28,639 bases of DNA. It comes from DAOUMU01 sp034409055. GTDB taxonomy: Bacteria > Chloroflexota > Anaerolineae > 4572-78 > J111. The stretch's first letter is position 1, and each line of letters opens with the position of its first letter. The position numbers and the translations under genes are program-made. This document shows, piece by piece, positions 1 to 7,616 of the stretch. A model generated the notes under the pieces. It had not been told where the DNA came from. It did not search any database and saw nothing but the letters and a program-made list of their open reading frames with translations. The stretch is taken from NCBI GenBank assembly GCA_034409055.1, contig DAOUMU010000578.1:1-28639 (forward strand), in the 5' to 3' direction.

Positions 1-147
1 GAGGTAAGACTTAATTCTTTCCTATTTCTTTAGAAATTTCGGTGCTTTCGGCCTAAAATCTTGTCTTTTTGCCTTGTTGCCCTATTTATTACCCTGTTCT
101 TACCATCTTTTGCGATTTGTGCCCACATCATAGTCTATCTTCTGCGG

Positions 148-555
148 ATGAGCGAGCAAAACGTGGAGGTTCCAGTCTCATTAAAAGATGCCCCCCTATA
201 TGAACGTATTTATGCCGTGGTTCGCCAGATTCCGCCTGGGAAAGTAGCCATCTACGGCCAGGTTGCGGCCATTGTCGGGGGATGCACGGCCCGCATGGCC
301 GGCTACGCCATGGCTGCGCTCCCGTTTGATACCGATGTGCCCTGGCAACGCGTCATCAATCGCCAGGGTAAGGTCAGCCCCCGGGGAACAGGCCACGGCA
401 GCGCTCACCAACGTCAGCTCCTGGAAGCCGAGGGTATCCGCTTTGACCAAAAAGGCCGGGTTGACTTTGAGCAGGTGGGCTGGCACGGCCCAGATTGGGA
501 GTGGCTCCAGTTTCATGGTTTTCATCCCGCTCCGTTGTTGAGTAATAGCAGATAA
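148..555 (+). CDS. atl: Alkyltransferase-like protein (ATL), MGMT family
   Basis: This 135-residue protein matches the DNA-binding domain of O6-alkylguanine-DNA alkyltransferases. Residues 31-58 hold the helix-turn-helix region (GKVAIYGQVAAIVGG) and the TARMAGYAM segment with the arginine finger (R49). The active-site PCHR is replaced by PWQR at residues 65-68, so the alkyl-accepting cysteine is a tryptophan. That substitution is the hallmark of ATL proteins, which bind O6-alkylguanine lesions without repairing them and hand them to nucleotide excision repair. The PGxGxGHG-like turn is present as SPRGTGHG. An upstream in-frame TTG at 61 would add a hydrophobic leader. I prefer ATG 148 because the family is cytoplasmic and homology starts soon after it. 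No clear Shine-Dalgarno precedes it. Its stop codon directly abuts the stop of the opposite-strand lipoprotein gene. Confidence 0.86.
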   Translation: MSEQNVEVPVSLKDAPLYERIYAVVRQIPPGKVAIYGQVAAIVGGCTARMAGYAMAALPFDTDVPWQRVINRQGKVSPRGTGHGSAHQRQLLEAEGIRFDQKGRVDFEQVGWHGPDWEWLQFHGFHPAPLLSNSR

Positions 556-2319
556 TTAATCCAAAGCCAACATACGGTATTCCCAGGTGCCGCTACTGCC
601 TGGTCCGTACAGTCCGATTAATCGAAAGTCACAATTGACCAGATGGGCCTTGGTATCCGACAGAGACTCGGCCTTATCCCGCTGCCAAATACCATCAAAT
701 CCTTGTTCCTCCTCCACTGCCCAGCCAAGCTTGTCTTGAACCCACTGGTTTTCGCGCCAGACTTTGCCAAACCCCCGAACCGGTTGGTGTAAGCCGCTCG
801 CTGGTGGCACCAGGGCTGGGGCACTTTCCGGTTCGCCTGATTGCCAGGTATCATTGAACCGTTCCCAGGTTTCATCATCGTAGAAAACAAGAATGGTGCC
901 GTTGTCCAGGGCTCCGAGCCAAATCATAAACCCGTTTTGAAACCGTTGTTCGGCAGCCGGGGTATGAAGGGCCGGAGCGGAGGGACACACCGTCCCGGCC
1001 GGGGTGCTGTTCCCTCTGAACTGATCGCTATACTGGCAGGGCCAGTTGGCTCTGACGGATTGGCTCACCTGCTCACCCTGGGCATTGGTGGCAATGAGAG
1101 TCATGGCCGGATGTTTGTAGTTCGTATCCACAGATAATTCAACCGTATGGCTGCCACTGGGGGAGAGGTTGTCCCAGCCCGAGGGAAAACGCTGTGAGGT
1201 ACCGCTTAAAATTCGGACGGCACTGGCCCCCGTCGTTTGCCAGTTGAAGGTTAAACGTTTACCGGTGGGGATGTCCTCGACATCGACGGTAAAGGAGTCG
1301 ATACTCAGTCCGGGTGTTTCAACGGGGGGCACCACCGTATCTGTGAACTTGAGGAAGAAGAAAACCCCTTGGATGTTCATAATTAATGACGGCCCTTCGG
1401 GATACTGAACCCGCATAAATTCATAGACCCCCGGTATGTCACAAAACGTTCGAATCACGTCGATGGAACCGTCGGGAATACCCACGGCTGCCGGGGTGGT
1501 GCGGTACTGAGAGTCCAGGTAAGAAGCGGCCTCCTCCAGCAAGACATCGGGGGGGTAGAGGTAGCAGGTTTGCCCATCGAAGGTGATCTCTTCAGGCTGG
1601 ATGACCAGAGTTTTGCCAATTTGGGCCTGAGCTGCTGTCTCGCCCCAACTGGAAACAGCCCCAAAGACATAGCGATCAATCGTCCACGCTCCCTGGGGCG
1701 GATCTGCTGCCCTGAAGGCATTCGGATTGTAAACAGGAATGAAGATTTCAAAGGTGACCGGCTCGCCGAAAGGTAAACCGTTAGGGTCATGCATCTGCCA
1801 AGTGCTCTGATACGTATTTGCCTCAAGTGGAAGAGCCTCCAGGTCGATGATGAATACCCCCTCAGCCCCAACGGCGACGGTATCTTGAACGTAGACCGGC
1901 CCCAGGCCAGGCAGTTCATCCCCGCTGGCAAAGGCCAGACTGTATCGGCTATCCCACGGACACGTGCCCGTGTTCTGCAGCCGTACCTCCTCGGCCAGGG
2001 CCGGTTCACCGAAGAATGGCTCGTAGTAGCCAGCCCCGGCCACATGGACAGCATTATCCTGGCAGGCAGGTACGGGTGTCTCAGTAGCCCTGTCCGGCTC
2101 CGGGGAGGCTGTGGGGGTCGCCCCCACCTCGGGCGTGGCCATCTCAGTTGGGGCCTCGATTGTTGGGGTTGCTGTTGCCAACGCCGCCGTTTGGGTGAGG
2201 GCAACGGCAATGGTGGCCTCCTGTTGATTGGGGTCAGTCCCGCCCAGCCCACAGGCCAGGGCTGGCCAGATGAGTAGGGTTAAGCATATGGTCAAGATAG
2301 GATAAGATTTTGTCTTCAT
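556..2319 (-). CDS. Secreted lipoprotein with NBR1-like Ig domain
   Basis: The 587-residue protein has a type II signal peptide (MKTKSYP, then a hydrophobic stretch) ending in the lipobox ALAC, with Cys23 as the lipidated residue. Residues about 28-84 are a Thr/Pro/Glu/Ala-rich spacer typical of surface lipoproteins. Residues about 85-193 resemble the NBR1-type Ig-like domain (LQNTGTCPWDSRYSL, then YQSTWQM and FGEPVTFEI), which is common in Chloroflexota extracellular proteins. A second beta-rich module lies at about 340-425 (GKRLTFNWQTTGA). The C-terminal 120 residues contain aromatic repeats of a WxxRFNDTW and KLGWAVEEE type, of unknown function. The gene has a good ribosome site, AAAGGAG, just before ATG 2319. 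It lies 127 bp downstream of the membrane protein gene on the same strand. A role in binding or sensing at the cell surface is likely, but no ligand can be named. Confidence 0.85.
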   Translation of the reverse strand: MKTKSYPILTICLTLLIWPALACGLGGTDPNQQEATIAVALTQTAALATATPTIEAPTEMATPEVGATPTASPEPDRATETPVPACQDNAVHVAGAGYYEPFFGEPALAEEVRLQNTGTCPWDSRYSLAFASGDELPGLGPVYVQDTVAVGAEGVFIIDLEALPLEANTYQSTWQMHDPNGLPFGEPVTFEIFIPVYNPNAFRAADPPQGAWTIDRYVFGAVSSWGETAAQAQIGKTLVIQPEEITFDGQTCYLYPPDVLLEEAASYLDSQYRTTPAAVGIPDGSIDVIRTFCDIPGVYEFMRVQYPEGPSLIMNIQGVFFFLKFTDTVVPPVETPGLSIDSFTVDVEDIPTGKRLTFNWQTTGASAVRILSGTSQRFPSGWDNLSPSGSHTVELSVDTNYKHPAMTLIATNAQGEQVSQSVRANWPCQYSDQFRGNSTPAGTVCPSAPALHTPAAEQRFQNGFMIWLGALDNGTILVFYDDETWERFNDTWQSGEPESAPALVPPASGLHQPVRGFGKVWRENQWVQDKLGWAVEEEQGFDGIWQRDKAESLSDTKAHLVNCDFRLIGLYGPGSSGTWEYRMLALD

Positions 2320-2385
2320 TGGATTCTCCTTTATTTGCTAGTCGTAATCGCTTCAGTGGTTCTTGGCCTCATAACGCAGGTAATT

Positions 2386-2401
2386 AACGACTAAAGTCGT
2401 T
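2386..2401. repeat. Short palindrome AACGACT-aa-AGTCGTT
   Basis: A perfect 7-bp inverted repeat around an AA centre lies in the 127-bp gap between two leftward genes. It is followed by TACTACGG. The compact palindrome looks like a REP-type or small mobile repeat rather than a promoter. No U-run follows on either strand, so a terminator is not supported. Confidence 0.5.
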
Positions 2402-2446
2402 ACTACGGACAGTTTTTAATCGCTCAGAGAGCAACTGGTCTGTGGG

Positions 2447-4975
2447 TCAGTCTTGGGCCGAACTTTCATTGATCACCAGGCTGGCTAGCGCATAAGCTCC
2501 TGCCGCGCTCCACAGCACGACCGAAAACCCCCAGGTCAGGGCAATCATGGCTGCCAGCACCGCGCTGATGACCGAGGCGCAGCCGTTCACGGCCCAGACC
2601 CACGGGGTGAGTCTTGGGGCTGTCCGTCCCACCAAGGCCAGGCCGCGTGGAAAGGGTACGCCCAGGAGCATGCCCAGCGGAAACAAGGCCACGATGGTTA
2701 CAACGATACGCCCGCCAAAGGGAAGCCGCAACGTGGCCTCAAACAGGTACGGCAGCAGCAAGGGATAAATCACCGCCAGCAGGGTGATCAGCCCCAGGGC
2801 CGGTCGCAGGAGCAAGCGTCCCGACAGATAACCACTGCCTACACCCGCGGCCACCAATACCGTCGAGACCACCACGGCAAAGGCATAAGCCGGTTGGCCC
2901 AGGTAGAGAATAAAGCGCTGCAAGAGAGGGATTTCGACGAAGAGAAAGCCCAGGCCCAAGAGGGCGAAATAGGCCAGGTAACGCCCTCGCGTTTTGAAGG
3001 ATGAAGGATGAAGGATGAAGGATGAAAACCATGAGCATTCATCCTTCATCACCTGTTCCTGTGGGGTTCCGTCTTCGTTCCTCCGCCATAGGAGGGGCAA
3101 CACGATCAAGACAGCCGACAAAACCACCACCAGCGCCAGCAGTACCACCAACACCAGGTAGCCACTGCCGCCGAAGGGTTGCCAGGTTTTGCCCAGGGCC
3201 TGCAAAATCTCCGGGGTTTGTCGCCACTTGAAGAAGTGGAAAAAGAAGGGGTGGTCGTCGGTGGGTGGGGCAATGGCGTAAGGATAAGCGGCGAAGAAAG
3301 CAGCCGGGTCCGGGGCAGCCAGCAGGTCGGCAAAGGCGCGATAATAGGCGGCTTCAGACACTACACTGAACCGATTGACCTCGTCCGGCTGTATATCCGG
3401 TAACCAGACCAGGTCGAACTGGTGCTCGGTGGCAAATTGGCGTACTTGCGATAAGTCCTGCCCTGACAATGGTCCTCGGGCTACGCCCATCAAAGAGGTC
3501 TGCAAACTGCGTAAGGCCAGCAACTGTTTCCTCTGTTCGGCGGTGACCAAATCTCCTTGTTGGTCGTTGGTGAGACGCCATGCCTCAATGGCTGTCCCCC
3601 ACAACCGCAGACTCTCGCTGGGGGGCATTTGCAGCCAACGCTCGACCAGTAGGAGCCCGTTGGGCGAAAGATGGCTCAGAGCATCGGCAAAGGCTTCGAC
3701 GGTGTAACGGTAATCTTCGTTCAGGGTGTAAGCGCCGGCGGTGACCGGGTGAAAGCTGTCGGTCAGCGGCTGAATGATCAAGTCAAACTGCTGGTCGGTC
3801 CGGCGCAAAAAACTGCGTGGTTCGTCAATAACCACTGTGACCCGGGGATCGTCATACAGGTAGTCGTTGAAATCGGCGAACTGATGGCCGACTGCCTCGA
3901 CGATGGTGTGGTTGCTTTGCACCACGGTCACTGTCCGCGCCCCATTTTGCAGGGCGGTCAGTACCGCCAGACCACCTCCCGGTTCCAGAATGAGAGTGTT
4001 GGCTGCGGGGCGTAACTGGAAACCCAGGGCCAGGGGCAGGTATTGGGTAAAGGTCGGTTCGGTGGGCCGGGTGATGGGTGACAGGTTGTCGCCATCAACC
4101 GTCAGCCCCAGTTGAGGAGGAAGTTGGCCGGGATAGGCGAAACTCAAGCCAGGGGCCGAGCGAATACCCTGACTGTGTAGCACGTCGACCCGGGAAAAAG
4201 CGTTCCACTGGCGAAAAACAGCTTCACTGCCTGGATACAGCATAGCCTGTGAGAGCGATTTGTAGGGTGTCAGGCGTACGTCGAAGAAGGCAGGTGGACG
4301 GAAGGTGAGGTAGAGCAGGGCGATGGTGATGATGAGGGAACGTAAAACGTAACGCCCCAGGGCAGATGACGTAAAACGTAAAACAGCCCCTAACCCCTGA
4401 CCACTGATTGCTGACCACTGATCACTGACCCCTGACCACTGACCACTGACCACCGCCAGCCAACCGAGTAAAGCGCACAGAAAAACGGTGCCCGGCCCGC
4501 CGACAGTGGCCAGGGTGAAGAGGGCCAGGGGCGGACCCAGCCCGGAGCCAAGCAAATTAGCGGCGTAGGTTGTTCCGGCCCGCTCCGGCCGGGCCACTAG
4601 GGCGGCCCCGATGACCAGCCCACCGAAGAAAAAAGGCACGGTCAAGGCCAGGTAGTATAGGCTCAGCCACAATAGTTGCAGGCGTTCCCAGGCAATCCGG
4701 TAGGCATCGAAGGGCAGGTAGTTGATGGCCAGGTAGGCCGCCGGCACAGACAAGGTAAACAAGGTGGACCCGCCGTTGAGAATACGGGGCAAGTTAGCGG
4801 TTGGTGCTTGTCTGAGCGAAAGGTAGGTGCCACTGGCCCCGGCCCCCAACAAAGCCAGGCTGACGGCCATAAAGGCCAGGTGATGGCCTTGAGCCAGGGA
4901 GAAGAAGCGAGTCAGAGCCACCTGAAAGGCCAACGTACCGGCTGAAATTAAAAATAAGACCAACTGGATGTTCAT
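2447..4975 (-). CDS. Polytopic membrane protein with spermidine-synthase-like domain
   Basis: The 842-residue protein has three parts. The N-terminal membrane domain (about residues 1-230) starts MNIQLVLFLISAGTLAFQVA and has about seven hydrophobic helices. A soluble Rossmann-type core (about 320-590) resembles spermidine/spermine synthase (LILEPGGGLAVLTAL, FDLIIQPLTDSFHP, YRYTVEAFADALSHLSPNGLL). The C-terminal membrane domain (about 595-840) resembles that of SpeE-like fused transporters. The SAM-site acidic residue of the GGGDG motif and the catalytic Asp of the usual D-x-TDP motif are not conserved (GGGLA; QPLTDS). Polyamine synthesis is therefore doubtful and another aminopropyl- or methyl-transfer role, or a purely structural fold, is possible. 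Two low-complexity inserts made of heptanucleotide repeats occur at about residues 174-211 and 642-660. ATG 4975 begins a convincing first membrane helix. Confidence 0.8.
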   Translation of the reverse strand: MNIQLVLFLISAGTLAFQVALTRFFSLAQGHHLAFMAVSLALLGAGASGTYLSLRQAPTANLPRILNGGSTLFTLSVPAAYLAINYLPFDAYRIAWERLQLLWLSLYYLALTVPFFFGGLVIGAALVARPERAGTTYAANLLGSGLGPPLALFTLATVGGPGTVFLCALLGWLAVVSGQWSGVSDQWSAISGQGLGAVLRFTSSALGRYVLRSLIITIALLYLTFRPPAFFDVRLTPYKSLSQAMLYPGSEAVFRQWNAFSRVDVLHSQGIRSAPGLSFAYPGQLPPQLGLTVDGDNLSPITRPTEPTFTQYLPLALGFQLRPAANTLILEPGGGLAVLTALQNGARTVTVVQSNHTIVEAVGHQFADFNDYLYDDPRVTVVIDEPRSFLRRTDQQFDLIIQPLTDSFHPVTAGAYTLNEDYRYTVEAFADALSHLSPNGLLLVERWLQMPPSESLRLWGTAIEAWRLTNDQQGDLVTAEQRKQLLALRSLQTSLMGVARGPLSGQDLSQVRQFATEHQFDLVWLPDIQPDEVNRFSVVSEAAYYRAFADLLAAPDPAAFFAAYPYAIAPPTDDHPFFFHFFKWRQTPEILQALGKTWQPFGGSGYLVLVVLLALVVVLSAVLIVLPLLWRRNEDGTPQEQVMKDECSWFSSFILHPSSFKTRGRYLAYFALLGLGFLFVEIPLLQRFILYLGQPAYAFAVVVSTVLVAAGVGSGYLSGRLLLRPALGLITLLAVIYPLLLPYLFEATLRLPFGGRIVVTIVALFPLGMLLGVPFPRGLALVGRTAPRLTPWVWAVNGCASVISAVLAAMIALTWGFSVVLWSAAGAYALASLVINESSAQD
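2996..3050. repeat. GAAGGAT heptamer array with inverted copy, inside CDS
   Basis: Four tandem GAAGGAT heptamers (2996-3023) are followed by an inverted partner. GATGAAGGATGAA (3014-3026) and TTCATCCTTCATC (3038-3050) form a perfect 13-bp stem with an 11-nt loop. The array lies inside the membrane protein gene. On the coding strand it is read as SSFILHPSSF in the cytosolic or loop segment between the Rossmann core and the C-terminal helices. Confidence 0.85.
4340..4452. repeat. ACGTAAA and CTGACCA heptamer arrays, inside CDS
   Basis: Eight consecutive heptamers of the CTGACCA type (variants CTGATTG, CTGATCA, CTGACCC) occupy 4397-4452. Just left are two pairs of ACGTAAA-type heptamers (4340-4353 and 4369-4382). 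All are in the reading frame of the membrane protein gene and encode a Ser/Gly/Gln/Trp-rich insert (SGQWSGVSDQWSAISGQ) between predicted membrane segments. The pattern resembles the STRR heptanucleotide repeats known from heterocystous cyanobacteria. Confidence 0.85.
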
Positions 4976-4990
4976 TGTTTCTCGGCGTTA

Positions 4991-5019
4991 TTGACAGTAA
5001 CGATGGGCTTGTTTACCAT
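4991..5019 (+). promoter_or_regulatory. Candidate sigma70-type promoter for the FGGY kinase
   Basis: TTGACA (4991-4996), a 17-nt spacer and TACCAT (5014-5019) lie in the divergent gap 41 bp upstream of the kinase ATG. The -35 box is perfect and the -10 box matches four of six positions. Transcription would start near 5026. Confidence 0.4.
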
Positions 5020-5060
5020 GCGTGCTTGAGTAAGTATTTAGCAAACAGGGCAAGTACATC

Positions 5061-6548
5061 ATGAATAATACCATTAAACCGCCGCAGGCTGAAACGCCTT
5101 TGATCCTGACTCTGGATGTTGGCACCTCATCCACACGGGCCATGTTGTTTGATGCCCTGGCCCGGCCGGTAGAGGGGGTGCTGGCCCAAATACCTTACCA
5201 GTTGCACACCACCCCCGATGGGGGAGCTGAATTTGACCCGGCCGAACTGTTAGCCGCTGTCGTGGTCGCCATTGATCAGGCCCTGAACCTGGCCGGCCCT
5301 CTGGCCGATCAGATCAGGGGCGTGGCTATGGATACCCTGGTAACAAATATTATGGGGCTCGATGCGGCCGGCCAGCCGGTGACCTCCTTATTTACCTATG
5401 CCGACACCCGCAACGCCGTCGATGCCGATATCCTGAGCCAAGAATTGGATTTGTCAGTTATTCACGACCGGACGGGATGCCGGATTCACAGTTCTTATCT
5501 ACCGGCCCGCTTTCACTGGTTGGCCCGTACCCGCCCCGACTGGCTCAAAGCCGCTGCCCGGTGGGTGTCGATTGGCGAATATCTGTTGGACCAATTTTTG
5601 GGACAGCGGCTGGTTAGTTGCTCGGTGGCCTCGTGGACCGGTCTGCTCAATCGGCGCCAGTTGGGCTGGGATCAGGAATGGCTGGCCTATCTGTCCCTGA
5701 GCGAAAGTCATCTGTTTCCCTTGAGCGACGCGAACCAACCCGTGGTCGGCTTGAAGGACGAATGGGCGGAGCGGTGGCCAACCTTGAAGGAGGTGCCCTG
5801 GTTTCCGGCCATCGGCGATGGAGCGGCGGCCAACATTGGTAGCGGCTGCAACGTGCCACACCGGGTGGCTTTGACCGTCGGCACCAGTGGGGCCATGCGA
5901 GTCGTTCTTGAACAGGATATTGCCACGGTGCCGGAGGGACTGTGGTTATACCGGGTTGATAAACGGCGGGCCCTATTGGGAGGCGCCACCACCGAGGGAG
6001 GCAATGTTTTTGCCTGGTTGAGCCAAACCTTGCAACTCCCTCCCCATGTAGAAGCAGAATTGGCCCGCCTGACTCCGGCCGGACACGGCTTGACGATGCT
6101 GCCCTTTGTGGCCGGTGAACGGGCTCCCGGCTGGCGGGGTAATGCCCGGGCCAGCCTGATCGGCTTTACCCTGAACACGCGCCCGATTGATATTTTGCGG
6201 GCCGGGTTGGAAGGGGTGGCTTATCGTTTTGCCTTGATTCACCAACGTATTGCTGCCCATCTACCCCCGGAGCACCAAATTATTGCCAGTGGTGGTTTAT
6301 TGAACTCCCCGGTCTGGCTACAAATTATGGCCGATGTTTTGGGACGCCCGCTCATCGCCTCGGCGGAGACAGAGGCCACCAGCCGGGGGGTGGCTTTGTT
6401 GGCCCTGGAGGCGTTGGGACACTTTGAAGATAAACCGGCGGCTGTTGGTAAAACCTATCAACCCAATCGTGACCATCACGCCCGGTATCAGGAAGCACTT
6501 CAGAAGCAGGTCGAGGCCTACAATCGGCTAGTGATTGATCCTCTTTAA
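5061..6548 (+). CDS. FGGY-family carbohydrate kinase, gluconokinase-like
   Basis: The 495-residue length is right for an FGGY sugar kinase, which transfers the ATP gamma-phosphate to a sugar or polyol in the cytoplasm. The N-terminal phosphate-binding loop reads LDVGTSSTRAMLFD (about 18-31). The start of the second domain has TVGTSGAMR (about 273-281). The C-terminal family signature appears as ASGGLLNSPVWLQIMADVLG (about 414-433), followed by EATSRGVALLALEALG. The overall pattern (YADTRN instead of W.D.R; GAATTEGGNVFAW) is closest in my judgement to gluconokinase or a related aldonate or pentulose kinase. Substrate cannot be fixed from sequence. No sugar transporter or dehydrogenase lies beside it. 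It diverges from the membrane protein gene and is probably a single-gene unit. Confidence 0.87.
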   Translation: MNNTIKPPQAETPLILTLDVGTSSTRAMLFDALARPVEGVLAQIPYQLHTTPDGGAEFDPAELLAAVVVAIDQALNLAGPLADQIRGVAMDTLVTNIMGLDAAGQPVTSLFTYADTRNAVDADILSQELDLSVIHDRTGCRIHSSYLPARFHWLARTRPDWLKAAARWVSIGEYLLDQFLGQRLVSCSVASWTGLLNRRQLGWDQEWLAYLSLSESHLFPLSDANQPVVGLKDEWAERWPTLKEVPWFPAIGDGAAANIGSGCNVPHRVALTVGTSGAMRVVLEQDIATVPEGLWLYRVDKRRALLGGATTEGGNVFAWLSQTLQLPPHVEAELARLTPAGHGLTMLPFVAGERAPGWRGNARASLIGFTLNTRPIDILRAGLEGVAYRFALIHQRIAAHLPPEHQIIASGGLLNSPVWLQIMADVLGRPLIASAETEATSRGVALLALEALGHFEDKPAAVGKTYQPNRDHHARYQEALQKQVEAYNRLVIDPL

Positions 6549-6592
6549 TCTCTGCGCTTCAATTCCTTACCTGAAACCACGGAACAAGTGAC

Positions 6593-6638
6593 GTATTGCG
6601 TGTTGCGTATTGCGTAAGGCGATTTTTAGGCAATACGC
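6593..6638. repeat. GTATTGC heptamer array with hairpin
   Basis: Four tandem heptamers (GTATTGC, GTGTTGC, GTATTGC, GTAAGGC; 6593-6620) lie 45 bp after the kinase stop. GCGTATTGC (6605-6613) pairs perfectly with GCAATACGC (6630-6638). The hairpin might help end the kinase transcript, but no U-run follows. Confidence 0.7.
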
Positions 6639-6675
6639 TTTCCGCTCCGCGCTTTACGTTTTTCTTGTATATTAT

Positions 6676-6817
6676 GCTTAGGCAATATAGCCTATTTATT
6701 TTGTTAAATAACTAGGCCAAATGGCGTATATCTACCCTATACCCAACCCACGTCTGCCCTACGCTTAGGCGATATAGCTTATTTTGCCTATTGACTAACT
6801 AGGCCAAATGGCGTATA
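6676..6817. repeat. Two 55-bp direct repeats upstream of SecD-like gene
   Basis: Copies at 6676-6730 and 6763-6817 match at 46 of 55 positions by my alignment. The last 22 bp (TAACTAGGCCAAATGGCGTA plus TA) are identical. Each copy contains an inverted repeat near its left end (TAGGC-aatata-GCCTA in copy 1, one mismatch in copy 2) and the palindrome-like GCCA-aa-TGGC near its right end. The right end of copy 2 supplies the spacer and -10 of a good promoter, so the repeats look like duplicated promoter/operator units. The rest of the 312-bp gap holds only the heptamer array. Confidence 0.75.
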
Positions 6818-6819
6818 CT
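6791..6819 (+). promoter_or_regulatory. Strong candidate promoter of the SecD-like gene
   Basis: TTGACT (6791-6796), a 17-nt spacer and TATACT (6814-6819) each differ from consensus at one position. Transcription would start near 6826, about 35 nt before the GTG start. The spacer carries GCCAAATGGC, shared with the upstream repeat copy, where the equivalent boxes are weaker (TTAAAT, 17 nt, TATATC). Confidence 0.55.
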
Positions 6820-6860
6820 GTACCCAGGTATTGATACTCAGGAAGGAAGGAAGGTGCAAG

Positions 6861-7616
6861 GTGAGAGGGCGACAATTTATCATTTTTTTAACAATACTGT
6901 TGTTGATAGGTCTCTTCAGCTTGGCTTATAGCGCTCGCGCGCTGGCTGATTTAACCACGTTTTACCAGGATCCGGCCGATAGTTGGGGAGTAGAACTGAT
7001 TTTGAGTCCCGATACTGTGGTTTCCTCGGCCACGGCCACCGAGCCGGTAGACCTGTTGCAGGCCCAACAGGTCGTGGCCCGGCGTTTAGATAAATTACAT
7101 TTGGCCGGCTCTTATAGTGTGGTCGTTCAGGATGACCGGTTGGTGGCCAGACTGCCTGACAGTGAAAATATGCCTTATATTGTTTCTATCATCTCCAGTG
7201 TGGGCAAGATTGAGTTTATTAATGGTGGAACGACCTCGCCCCCTATTGGCCAGCGGGTAAAAACTGCCGTCGAGGCCAATTCCGATGACAATGTTTATCA
7301 AACAATGTTTACCGGTCAGGACGTTGAAACCGCTATGCCGCCCGATCCGGCCACCGGTCAGATATTTTACCAATTGACCCTCAAACCGGCCGCTGTCGAA
7401 CGAGTTGCCCGGTTTGTGGAAACACAGCCAGATCATTACATCTGCATGGTCATTGACGAACAGGTGATTAACTGTTCAATGATGTACCACTGGTCCGGCC
7501 ATACTATCGAGATTCTGCCTGGCCTGAGCAGTGGTACAGCCATCAGTCTGGCCGATCTGGCCGTTTTTTTGGATAGTGGTCTCCTCCCTATACCCCTGAA
7601 GGTTATCACCGGTTAA
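6861..7616 (+). CDS. Membrane-anchored orphan SecD extracytoplasmic domain protein
   Basis: The 251-residue protein has one N-terminal membrane helix (QFIIFLTILLLIGLFSLAYS), then the first extracytoplasmic (P1) domain of the translocase subunit SecD. Residues about 60-115 (QVVARRLDKLHLAGSYSVVV, DDRLVARLPDSEN) correspond to the SecD section with RNRVNALGV and DRIVVELPG. The C-terminus (LAVFLDSGLLPIPLKV) matches the SecD segment LRSGALPVPLxI. SecD normally continues into five membrane helices here. This protein stops four residues later, so the RND transmembrane part is absent. The DLQGG motif is also lost (GVELILSP). GTG 6861 is chosen because GGAAGGAAGGAAGG ends 6 nt upstream; TTG 6831 has no ribosome site. 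It may assist or regulate the Sec machinery, or bind a ligand in another complex. Confidence 0.75.
   Translation: MRGRQFIIFLTILLLIGLFSLAYSARALADLTTFYQDPADSWGVELILSPDTVVSSATATEPVDLLQAQQVVARRLDKLHLAGSYSVVVQDDRLVARLPDSENMPYIVSIISSVGKIEFINGGTTSPPIGQRVKTAVEANSDDNVYQTMFTGQDVETAMPPDPATGQIFYQLTLKPAAVERVARFVETQPDHYICMVIDEQVINCSMMYHWSGHTIEILPGLSSGTAISLADLAVFLDSGLLPIPLKVITG

Noticed and set aside
61..147. N-terminal extension of the ATL from TTG 61, resembling a signal peptide
   Set aside because: No ribosome site precedes TTG 61 and ATL proteins act in the cytoplasm. The in-frame ATG 148 fits the family start.
1455..2252. A 265-codon minus-strand frame rich in Arg and Pro overlapping the lipoprotein gene
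   Set aside because: It is an alternative frame of the lipoprotein gene. The Arg/Pro bias is typical of out-of-frame GC-rich coding DNA.
3014..3050. CRISPR-like array in the heptamer region
   Set aside because: The repeats are 7 bp long with no spacers. They are simple tandem repeats inside a coding sequence.
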